Assembly (NCBI GenBank): GCA_024235175.1
Contig: JACKMX010000002.1
Location: 372,001-436,000 of the forward strand
Length of the DNA stretch: 64,000 nucleotides
Direction of reading: 5' to 3'
Source of the DNA: Chromatiaceae bacterium
Lineage (GTDB): Bacteria; Pseudomonadota; Gammaproteobacteria; Chromatiales; Chromatiaceae
The position numbers were made by a program, and so were the translations under genes. The notes beneath the pieces were generated by a model. It ran no database searches and was not told where the DNA came from. It saw only the letters and a list, made by a program, of their open reading frames with translations. This document shows positions 19,488-27,900 of the stretch, piece after piece (positions within the stretch are counted from its first letter, which is position 1; every line of letters starts with the position of its first letter).

Positions 19488-21137
19488 ATGGCTCTCAGAA
19501 GAGGTATTAACTATTTCGTTTCCGTTATTGATGTGGTTCTTCGTTCCTCATCATCCGATGATGCAAACGCGGTGAACCATTTGCTGCTGGGTGATTGGCT
19601 CAGGTTTGCCGGGGAAGAGACTACCGATTGGGCCAAAGTACGCTCCCGCGGCAATACCGGATGGCTGCCTAAATCGTCATTCAGCGAAAAGCGTCTGCTT
19701 GAGGTAAATTTTCTTGATATCGGGCAGGGTGATGGTTGCCATATTGTCACGCCCGGGGACGAGATAATCCTGATCGATTCCGGTGAAGGCGACAATATGT
19801 TCCGCTTTCTCAACTGGCGCTACAATCTCAGGCGTTTGAAAGTGATCGGCGTCGACGGGGTAAAAGAGGGTGATCAAGGCGCGCGTGCAGCGGTCAATCT
19901 TGATCACGTGGTTATCTCTCATCCCGACAAGGATCACTATTACGGCTTCAGGGATGTATTCGAAAACAGGAAACTGAAACCACTCAATATCTACCATAAC
20001 TCACTGGTGGAAAGGAGCATCGGGAACGGCGACAGAGACCCCGGACTCAGATACTACAGCAACGATGACCTTGGCGGTTATGTTGAAAACGGAGACGAAA
20101 CCTATGTTTGGGATGTGATTACGACCAACCGGCAGATGCACGATCTGATCGTTGAGCATGCATCAACGCGAAAACTCTATCTGAGCACATTGAGAGCGGC
20201 AAGAAATAACAACCCCGAAGTGAATTTCATCGCTCTGAATAAAGAGGATGACTATATCGATGGATTTGGAGAATCAGAAGAACTTCGTTTCAAGGTCCTG
20301 GGACCGATAACCGAGAAAATCACCTATGGCAACGAGTCGAAACAGTGCCTGATTCGCCTTGGTGACAAGAGCGTTACCAAGAATGGCCATTCCGTGATTC
20401 TTCAGCTGCAAATCGGCAGGCTTAAGGTCATGCTGGGCGGTGATCTGAATACCCAGTCCGAGGATTACCTGCTGCAGCACTACGGTGGAGCAACCAGGGC
20501 CGTATCGAAGCTGGAAGAACGCATCTACGAACTGCAGGCAAAGGGGTGTCACGTCGATGGTGCTGAAATGCAGGAACTGGCGGAAATGCAGACTGAAATC
20601 GATGCCGTCGTTGCCCGTGCCAGGCGCCATTTTCAGGTCGACGTTACCAAGGCCTGCCACCATGGCAGCCACCATTTTTCGGAGACATTCCTGAAAACCT
20701 TGAATGCGGTCGTCACCGTTATATCAAGTGGTGACAATGAGAGTTACTCCCATCCAAGACCGGATGCACTGGGTGCATTCGGTAAATACAGCCGTGGCAT
20801 CAGGCCACTGATCTTCAGCACTGAGTTGGCGAGAAGCACCAGAGAATTTATCAATGTTTACGACTACATCAATATACTTCGCGTCTACGAAAGGAAAATC
20901 GCGGAAGCCTCATCCCAAGAGGAGAAAAACCGGCTGGAACAGGAGATGCAGGAGCGCAAGGATCGCAACGTGGTGGTATATGGAATGATCACTTTAAGAA
21001 CTGACGGCGAAAAAGTGATTGTCGCGCAAAAAATAGAAGCGCCGAGAAAGTTAAGTGAAAAGTGGGATATCCACGAGCTTCGATATAACAACAGTACCGG
21101 CCAATTGGAACATGTGAGGTCGGGGGCGAAGCATTGA
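19488..21137 (+). CDS. ComEC-like metallo-beta-lactamase-fold hydrolase with SH3-like N-terminus
   Basis: A 549-residue protein. Residues 1-65 look like a bacterial SH3-type module (GDWLRFAGEE, then TDWAKVRSRGNTGWLPKSSF). The MBL fold follows: LEVNFLDIGQGDGCHI, the metal motif SHPDKDHYYG (about residue 144), LKVMLGGDLN, and KACHHGSHHF (about residue 391), with ISSGDNESYSHPRPD near the end of the core. This is the ComEC/Rec2 MBL lineage without the membrane domain, so nuclease or phosphodiesterase activity is plausible. It is divergent from the CHAT operon and probably part of the same system. Confidence 0.85.
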   Translation: MALRRGINYFVSVIDVVLRSSSSDDANAVNHLLLGDWLRFAGEETTDWAKVRSRGNTGWLPKSSFSEKRLLEVNFLDIGQGDGCHIVTPGDEIILIDSGEGDNMFRFLNWRYNLRRLKVIGVDGVKEGDQGARAAVNLDHVVISHPDKDHYYGFRDVFENRKLKPLNIYHNSLVERSIGNGDRDPGLRYYSNDDLGGYVENGDETYVWDVITTNRQMHDLIVEHASTRKLYLSTLRAARNNNPEVNFIALNKEDDYIDGFGESEELRFKVLGPITEKITYGNESKQCLIRLGDKSVTKNGHSVILQLQIGRLKVMLGGDLNTQSEDYLLQHYGGATRAVSKLEERIYELQAKGCHVDGAEMQELAEMQTEIDAVVARARRHFQVDVTKACHHGSHHFSETFLKTLNAVVTVISSGDNESYSHPRPDALGAFGKYSRGIRPLIFSTELARSTREFINVYDYINILRVYERKIAEASSQEEKNRLEQEMQERKDRNVVVYGMITLRTDGEKVIVAQKIEAPRKLSEKWDIHELRYNNSTGQLEHVRSGAKH

Positions 21138-21303
21138 TCCGTGTCGAGTAAAACCCAGTCCGTTTGCCCCAAAGTATCCGTGGTTAAGGAGACGCTGATA
21201 AAGACACCGTGATGTTCCCCGAAGGAACTTTCCTGCACAGATCCGTTGGCATTGTGCCCGCAGAAAAAAGGGGGTGCAGCCAGATTCAACTTTTCAATCG
21301 ATG

Positions 21304-21377
21304 CGCGCCTGGAGGGACTCGAACCCCCAACACCCGGCTTCGAAGGCCGGTACTCTATCCGGTTGAGCTACAAGCGC
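21304..21377 (-). tRNA. tRNA-Arg (anticodon UCG)
   Basis: A complete minus-strand cloverleaf. The 7-bp acceptor stem pairs GCGCTTG with CAGGCGC, allowing one G-U. The D-arm is present. The anticodon stem CCGGC/GCCGG closes the loop CTTCGAA (anticodon UCG, reads CGA). The T-arm is GGGGG TTCGAGT CCCTC. The 3' CCA is not encoded: the next bases are CAT. Confidence 0.92.
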
Positions 21378-21536
21378 ATGGAAGTGCTCTATCATACTCA
21401 AGTTAGAGTCTGAATGCAGAATATTTCATCATGATCACATCCAAAGAGAGCAGAAAAGCAGTGGCACGGCCTGTTTCCAGGATATACAAGGGAATGCCGG
21501 CCACCTTCCGGTTTTCGATTCCGCAACTCAGAACAC

Positions 21537-21785
21537 TTACTGGATCTGGAGTATCGCCAAGGCCTTGCCGAGCGTATCGACCGATTCCTGGTGCTGTCCA
21601 GCATTGTGTAATGCCTCACCCTCGCTTCGCAATTGCTTGACCATCGCCAGCTGTTCAGCATCCAGCTGCGGATTTGCCGCCAATGCCTGATCAATCTTTC
21701 TCATATCCAGGGGGCAATGAAATGCGAGGGCCTGTCCACTAAGCAAGAGCAGGGTCGCAGCCGCAAATACATACTTAAGATTCAT
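21537..21785 (-). CDS. Small secreted protein
   Basis: An 82-residue predicted periplasmic protein. The start is placed at ATG 21785 because GGAGG lies just upstream (TGGAGGATAAAACC). The signal peptide is MNLKYVFAAATLLLLSGQ, with cleavage after ALA. The short mature part has DMRKIDQALAANPQLDAEQL and a repeat-like helix pair. Related short proteins of unknown function occur in sulfur-oxidising gammaproteobacteria. It lies between the tRNA-Arg and the IS1380 element. Confidence 0.65.
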   Translation of the reverse strand: MNLKYVFAAATLLLLSGQALAFHCPLDMRKIDQALAANPQLDAEQLAMVKQLRSEGEALHNAGQHQESVDTLGKALAILQIQ

Positions 21786-21889
21786 GGTTTTATCCTCCAG
21801 TTTTTTCAATCATGTGAGGGTGGCAGGCAGCTGAACAGCAGAAACCATCCACCTGTACCCCGTTCTCATTCAAGGCAAACGCAAGTATA

Positions 21890-23522
21890 CCCGTTAGTTG
21901 CATAAAAAATGCGTCAAAAACTACGCGAACCCATTTATCTACGCGCTGTGCTGGACGTCATACGCTTGTAGCTGGAGTTCACCAATAGTGCGATCCAGAA
22001 AATACCAAAAAATGATGCGACAAAATGGCGTTCAGCAATAAAAAAACGATCCCTGAGTTGGTAAAATTGGAGGCACCACACCAAACCAATGAACCAACGG
22101 AGACCGTTTGGATGAAGTGTAGCAAAGCCAGCGTTCATCGCAAAACACATCGCATTCCCGAGATTCGATTCGAAGACCAACGCCTGAGCTCTTTTGCCGG
22201 TCTGGTCCTGTTTCAAGCGTTGTTCAATCGGCTCGGATTGAAAGAACAACTCACGGGCTGTTTCCGGCATCTGAAGGTCAGCCCAATCTTTGGTCATGGT
22301 CTCACCGTACTGCTGCTGATCGTCCATCTTCTGCTGGGATACCGGCGACTTCAGGATATGCGTTACTACAAGGATGACCCCATGGTGCGCCGTCTGTTGG
22401 GAATCGCTCGTCTGCCGGATGTCGCGACGGTCAGCCGTACGCTGGCGGGGATGGACAGCCGCAGCGTGGACAAGCTGCGCCGACTCAACAGGCAACAGGT
22501 TCTGCAACGCCTTGATGATCTTGGCCTGGCACGGATTACCTTGGATTTCGACGGCTCGGTACTCGCCACCGGTCGTTTCGCCGAAGGCACGGCGGTGGGT
22601 TTCAACCGCAAGAAGAAGGGGCAACGCAGCTACTATCCGCTGTTCTGCACATTGGCGCAGACCGGCCAAGTATTCGATGTTTGGCATCGTCCCGGTAATG
22701 TGCATGACTCCAACGGCGCCCAGGCATTCATCCTGGAATGTGTCCAGGAAATACGCGCTGTTCTGCCCAGGGCCAAAATTGAAGTACGGATGGATAGCGC
22801 CTTCTTCTCGGATGCCATCATCGGCATGCTCAATGCCGAAGGCGTTGAATTCAGCATCAGTGTGCCCTTTGAGCGTTTCACCGAACTCAAGGGCATGATA
22901 GAACGGCGGAAACGCTGGCATCGCTTGGGTGATCGATGTGATTTTTTCGAGCACCGCTGGAAACCTAAAAAATGGCACACAAAACAGCGTTTTCTCTTTA
23001 TCCGTACCGGAAACCGGAAACAGTATAAGGAACCGATTCAACTGGATCTGTTCATCCCCTATGAATACGGCCACGACTTCAAGGTGATCATCACCAATAA
23101 GCGTCTCAGTGCCAGAAAAGTGTTGCGCTATCACAACGGCCGCGGTGCCCAGGAGGGTATTTTCGCTGAGTTGAAGTCGCAGACCCAGATGGACTATGTT
23201 CCGACCCGAAGACAAGCGGGGAATCAGGTGTTTGTACTGGCAGCGATGTTGGTGCATAACCTCAACCGGGAAATGCAGATGCTCACCAACGAACAGCAAT
23301 GCGCTACCACTGAACGACGTGCACCGCTGTGGCACTTTACACGGCTCGGCACTCTGCGGCGTCAACTGATTCAGCGAGCCGGACGGCTGACCAGGCCTCA
23401 AGGGACCTTGACTTTGACGATGAGCGTTAATCCAGCTGTCAAATCCGAGTTGTTGCATTATTTGGATGTGCTCAAACAAGTAGCTTGATTCCGTTTTCGT
23501 CAGAATTTATGCAATGAATGGG
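21890..23522. mobile_element. IS1380-family insertion sequence
   Basis: About 1.63 kb with imperfect terminal inverted repeats. The left end begins CCCGTTAGTTGCATAAA; the right end, read inward on the other strand, begins CCCATTCATTGCATAAA. A TATA flanks both ends (21886-21889 and 23523-23526) and is consistent with a 4-bp target duplication. It encodes one intact transposase and appears complete. Confidence 0.85.
22025..23488 (+). CDS. IS1380-family transposase
   Basis: A 487-residue DDE transposase. The first catalytic Asp is in ITLDFDGSVLATG, the second in KIEVRMDSAFFSD, and the Glu lies downstream around GAQEGIFAELKSQTQMDYVP. The fold and length are those of the IS1380/ISEcp1 family. The frame is uninterrupted, so the element may be active. 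It fills nearly all of the insertion sequence between its inverted repeats. Confidence 0.93.
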   Translation: MAFSNKKTIPELVKLEAPHQTNEPTETVWMKCSKASVHRKTHRIPEIRFEDQRLSSFAGLVLFQALFNRLGLKEQLTGCFRHLKVSPIFGHGLTVLLLIVHLLLGYRRLQDMRYYKDDPMVRRLLGIARLPDVATVSRTLAGMDSRSVDKLRRLNRQQVLQRLDDLGLARITLDFDGSVLATGRFAEGTAVGFNRKKKGQRSYYPLFCTLAQTGQVFDVWHRPGNVHDSNGAQAFILECVQEIRAVLPRAKIEVRMDSAFFSDAIIGMLNAEGVEFSISVPFERFTELKGMIERRKRWHRLGDRCDFFEHRWKPKKWHTKQRFLFIRTGNRKQYKEPIQLDLFIPYEYGHDFKVIITNKRLSARKVLRYHNGRGAQEGIFAELKSQTQMDYVPTRRQAGNQVFVLAAMLVHNLNREMQMLTNEQQCATTERRAPLWHFTRLGTLRRQLIQRAGRLTRPQGTLTLTMSVNPAVKSELLHYLDVLKQVA

Positions 23523-23583
23523 TATAGTTGAAGAAAATTTTTTGCGTATGTGTATGGAAGTTCCCGAACTCAAAAAAACCCGA

Positions 23584-23871
23584 CTACAGATTTCCGACAA
23601 GTTTTCGCATACTCTCCACTGAGTAGGCCCGCATCGTTTCCGTACGTACATTACCGAGTGAACCTACCTTCAGTAGTGCAGTTGTAGCCGCCTCGTCACT
23701 CCCCTCCAATATCACCACCATGTCATAATGCCCAACAGTGTAGTAGACGCCTGTAACCGATAACCCCATTTGCTCCGCGAGTGCCTTGAAAGCTTCAAAC
23801 CGGTCCGGCGATTCCTTTACATTCCGGATTCCCTGATCAGTAAAGTTCACAAGAGTGATATGTGTAGACAT
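23584..23871 (-). CDS. GYD-domain protein
   Basis: A 95-residue single-domain protein of the GYD family (ferredoxin-like fold). The family signature is visible as VYYTVGHYDMVVILEG, with DQGIRNVKESPDRF near the N-terminus and GNVRTETMRAYS near the end. The function of GYD proteins is unknown. It stands alone just right of the IS1380 element; its own promoter must lie in the following AT-rich gap. Confidence 0.85.
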   Translation of the reverse strand: MSTHITLVNFTDQGIRNVKESPDRFEAFKALAEQMGLSVTGVYYTVGHYDMVVILEGSDEAATTALLKVGSLGNVRTETMRAYSVESMRKLVGNL

Positions 23872-24205
23872 AGTTCGCTCCTCGGTTGAGGTTAGTTGTT
23901 ATTACAACTATCTGTATATTTTTAAAAGTGATGCTCGCGCCGTCGCAGAGTTCCATTTCTCTTCGGCGTCTGTAAACAATGGACTGATATCTTGTTACTT
24001 GTCGATGTCTGACAAAAGTCCGCTCTCAGAAGAGAGCATAGCTCACTGTGGAATTTCGGCGAGAGTAGTTTTATCGCAATATGTAATCTGGCATCAAACA
24101 GCGACCGGACGAGTCTCGGTTCCAACAGAGTCCGGCCCAAGACCAAGGTGCCGGAGCGGTGTATATGCTCCCCCAGATCTCTGGAATTTGCCGTAGATGG
24201 ATCTC
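23872..24205. other. Intergenic gap, 334 bp
   Basis: No gene is supported. The sequence separates the GYD gene from the small membrane-protein pair. A short inverted repeat (GCTCTC/GAGAGC around 24021-24041) is visible but has no T-tract. Confidence 0.4.
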
Positions 24206-24550
24206 CTAGGGCCGGCTTGATTGCGGCAAGGTGGAATCCTTTGAAAGCCGTATATTCACACCCTGACGTTGCAATCCAGCTACGATTTTCTGGGCATTTT
24301 CATTACCGGCAATTGCCAGCATCTTGGTTCCCTGTGCAATCACCTCCAGTTGCTCACGAACCTTTTGTGATTCAGTAACAGACTGCTCCTGATTTGCCAA
24401 AATCTCCGCTAACAGATTTCGCTCCCGCTTCAGCTGAACCAGCTGAAACCCTGTCAGAACGAGAAAAGCCACACCCAACAAAAAAACCGGCAGGAAGATG
24501 TTATTTTTGTTCTGGTGTATACGGTGCATTGGTGAATGCGTTCTGCTCAC
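24206..24550 (-). CDS. Small single-span membrane protein
   Basis: A 114-residue protein with one transmembrane helix (FLPVFLLGVAFLVLTGFQLV, about residues 20-40), then a coiled-coil-like helix (RERNLLAEILANQEQSVTES) and a soluble tail with LQRQGVNIRLSKDS. The start is GTG at 24550, overlapping the stop of the previous gene (GTGA); an in-frame ATG at 24529 is an alternative. It is the last gene of the operon beginning with the giant PEP-CTERM gene. I recognise no family. Confidence 0.6.
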   Translation of the reverse strand: MSRTHSPMHRIHQNKNNIFLPVFLLGVAFLVLTGFQLVQLKRERNLLAEILANQEQSVTESQKVREQLEVIAQGTKMLAIAGNENAQKIVAGLQRQGVNIRLSKDSTLPQSSRP

Positions 24551-24978
24551 TGTTTTCCCTGCCCGCTATTTATAGCACTTGTCTCATTTGAGGATGCCGG
24601 TTTTATGCTAAAGCCTATGCCCTGGGAAGCCAAAAGTTCACTCAGGGCGGCGTCTCCAGTTCTTGCGGATGTTTCCGCCAGAGTCTGAATCAGTTGACTA
24701 TTCAAGCGGCTGAACCTGATCCCTTCGTTAATGATACGCTGGCGCTGGCTTACCTCTGCCCTCATCTGTTGGTTAAACAAGGAGAAGATGATAACCATCA
24801 CTACAGTCACCAGCGTGAACAGTGCGATCAGATTCAACAACCAGAACTGCCATCTACCCGGTTGTCGGTCACTGCTTCCGTCTTCGTATTTTGGCGCTTC
24901 CACAGTGTGTGGCCTACCGTCGGCGGCTCCAGACAGATCTTCCTGTCGAAGCTGAATCGACTCCCCATGCCGCTGCAT
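24547..24978 (-). CDS. Small membrane protein downstream of giant surface protein
   Basis: A 143-residue protein with a charged cytoplasmic N-terminus, one transmembrane helix (FWLLNLIALFTLVTVVMVII, about residues 45-65) and a helical extracytoplasmic region (QQMRAEVSQRQRIINEGIRF). It resembles the downstream 114-residue protein in layout: one span, then a coiled-coil-like helix, then a tail containing G(I/V)xFxI/NIRL. It starts 3 bp after the giant gene stops, so translation is probably coupled. The pair may aid export or anchoring of the giant protein; that is inference. Confidence 0.62.
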   Translation of the reverse strand: MQRHGESIQLRQEDLSGAADGRPHTVEAPKYEDGSSDRQPGRWQFWLLNLIALFTLVTVVMVIIFSLFNQQMRAEVSQRQRIINEGIRFSRLNSQLIQTLAETSARTGDAALSELLASQGIGFSIKPASSNETSAINSGQGKQ

Positions 24979-24981
24979 AGA

Positions 24982-27900
24982 CTAGGCTGCCGTTCTTCTG
25001 CGCGATTCTGTAAATCGCAACATGATCAACAATCCGGGAATCAGCAGCAATAGGACTGCAGGTTCTGGAACACTCGCTGCATCCACAATATTTGCTCGTA
25101 CCGCCAGGGTGACGTTTCTGAAGTCCTCGTAACCGCTGGCGTTGTGGCCACGTGCCTGCCAAACAAGCGCTCCTGAATAAAGCCCTTGCGAGAGACCAGT
25201 ACTGTCAAACGCGATGGTCGCCACATCGAAGAAAATTCCGGCCCCCGCGTTATCGAAACCGGTAAGCAGATTGGTAACAACGAAATCACCTGCTGTTGAA
25301 ACAAAATCGCCATCCATCAGGTCGACAAAGGTTCCAAGAACATTGTTTCCGAAAGCGGCTGTGGCTTCCAGAGTCACCCCACTTCCCAGCAGAATGTCGC
25401 CGAAGTTCAGAGTGAACAAGACACCGGATCCAGTAAGAGCACCATTACCAGCACTCTTGTCGAAGGCAGGATTAGCATACTCGTTTACCTGGCCGCTCAA
25501 ACCAATGGTTTCATCGACCAGCAGTAGATCTGCAAGATCCTGATTGTGGCTGAACAGCTCAAGATCCATCGCTCCATTCAACACTCCTGCCGAACCGGTA
25601 TCCATGGAAACCAGCAGACTTGTGTTGTCAGTACCTCCAGCCATAACACCTGTGCCCAGGTTTGCCGGAGCGCTAAACCGGGAATTGGTGAAATTATCGA
25701 TTCCACCGGTCAGAGTATCATTCAGAGCAGCAACGGGTGCTGTGTTAGACACAGCGAGTGTACGTTCTGCCAAATCACCTACGTGGACAATACCAAAGTC
25801 GATAGGAGCAATGCTCACCGATGCTTGGGCCGTCTGATAGACATTACCGGAAACATTGACGGTCTGATCCGCCAAATCCACGTTACCAGCGATATTGCTG
25901 GTGCCCGCGCCGTCCGATTGAGCAGTGATGGTTGCAGTACCACTCTTGGCTCCGGCCGTGGTGGTGTCAATACCCACCACCAGCGAACTGCTGTCCGTGT
26001 CTCCCGCGCCGAGAAGGTTAAACGAACCAACGGCAGTCGCATCGCCTGTTGCACCGCCTATGCTCGCATTAAGACCTTCGGAAAAGCCGTCATTGGCTGC
26101 CGTGTTGGTCATTGACAGTGCCTGTTCAGCCAGGTCACCAACACGAGCATTGATCACGACAGGCTCCGGACTGTGGGCACCCGCCTCCGCCAGTCGGAAT
26201 ACATCCACATCAACATTGATGGTCTGATCTGCGAGATTGGTGATGGTGCCGCTGTTGAATGTTCCATCCGACTCAAGTTTCAGCGTCGCCGTACCACTTA
26301 TATTTCCCGCCGCATTACCTGCAACCTGAACACTAAGATCACCTGTACTGACCGCACCCGGCGCAAGGCCAGGGGCGCTGCCCGGTGTTCCCACGGTGCC
26401 GTTAGCGGTGATTGCCGCGTCGCTCGTGCCACTGAAGTAAGCGTTCAGACCCTCTGCCGGGGCTGTTGCCAGATTGCTGATACTGAGTCCTTCCACCAGC
26501 GTATCGCCCACTCGGATCGAGCCCGTTACCGGGTTCGGTGTCGCCGGACCCGCAATGGCAAGTGTGCCCGCCTGGCCGATAATGCCGAAGATTGACAACA
26601 CATCAGGATCGATCGAGATCGCAGAGAACCCACTGGTGTTGGTACCGTCAGACTCGAACAAAATCTCCACGGAACCACCGATGCTACCCGCCGCAGCCGC
26701 CATATAGGAGACCGTCATGTTGACGCTGTTCGACTGGCCTGCACCAAGCAGATCCACAGATCCTCCATTGGTTGACAGGGTGCCAAAGCTTGGAGTGCCG
26801 TTGGTCAGGGTACCGAAGAGAGCGTTCAGCTCTTCTGAAAATGTGTCATTCAGCGCTGTATTGGTAATAGTGAGATTACGGGTAACGGTATTCCCAACCA
26901 GGAAATTACCGAAATCGATCACATTATCACCCGCCTCCTGTGCCAGGCCCTCCGCCAGTCGGTAGACATTACCGCTCACGTTCACCGTCTGCGTGCCCAG
27001 GTCAACATTTCCAACAATGTTACTGGTGCCCGTACCATCCGACTCAAGACTGATGGTCGCGGTACCGCTCTTGGCACCCGCCGTGCTCGTGTCCGCATTG
27101 CCCAGACCCACCACCAGATCTGCGCTGTTGGTCTGCTGCGCTCCCAGCAGGCTGAACGAACCACTCGCCGAAGCATCTCCCGTCTCTCCGCCTATGCTGG
27201 CGTTCAGACGCTCCGAGAATGTGTCATTTGCCGCCGTGTTCTGAATCGTCAGCGCCTGCGTACCAAAACTGCCACCGACGCGAATGTTGCCCAGATCCAC
27301 AGGCTCCGGACTATGGGCACCCGCCTCTGCCAGTCGGTAGACATTACCGCTCACGTTCACCGTCTGCGTGCCTAAGTCGACATTGCCAACAATGTTACTG
27401 GTGCCCGTACCGTCCGACTCAAGACTGATCGTCGCGGTACCGCTCTTGGCACCCGCCGTGCTCGTGTCCGCATTGCCCAGACCCACCACCAGATCTGCGC
27501 TGTTGGTCTGCTGCGCTCCCAGCAGGTTGAACGAACCACTCGCCGAAGCATCTCCCGTCTCTCCGCCTATGCTGGCGTTCAGACGCTCCGAGAATGTGTC
27601 ATTTGCCGCCGTGTTCTGAATCGTCAGCGCCTGCGTACCAAAACTGCCACCGACGCGAATGTTGCCCAGATCCACAGGCTCCGGACTATGGGCACCCGCC
27701 TCTGCCAGTCGGTAGACATTACCGCTCACGTTCACCGTCTGCGTGCCCAGGTCGACATTGCCAACAATGTTACTGGTGCCCGTACCGTCCGACTCAAGAC
27801 TGATCGTCGCGGTACCGCTCTTGGCACCCGCCGTGCTCGTGTCCGCATTGCCCAGACCCACCACCAGATCTGCGCTGTTGGTCTGCTGCGCTCCCAGCAG

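Noticed and set aside
23584..23871. GYD protein as part of the IS1380 element
   Set aside because: It lies outside the inverted repeats and target duplication, so it is host sequence.
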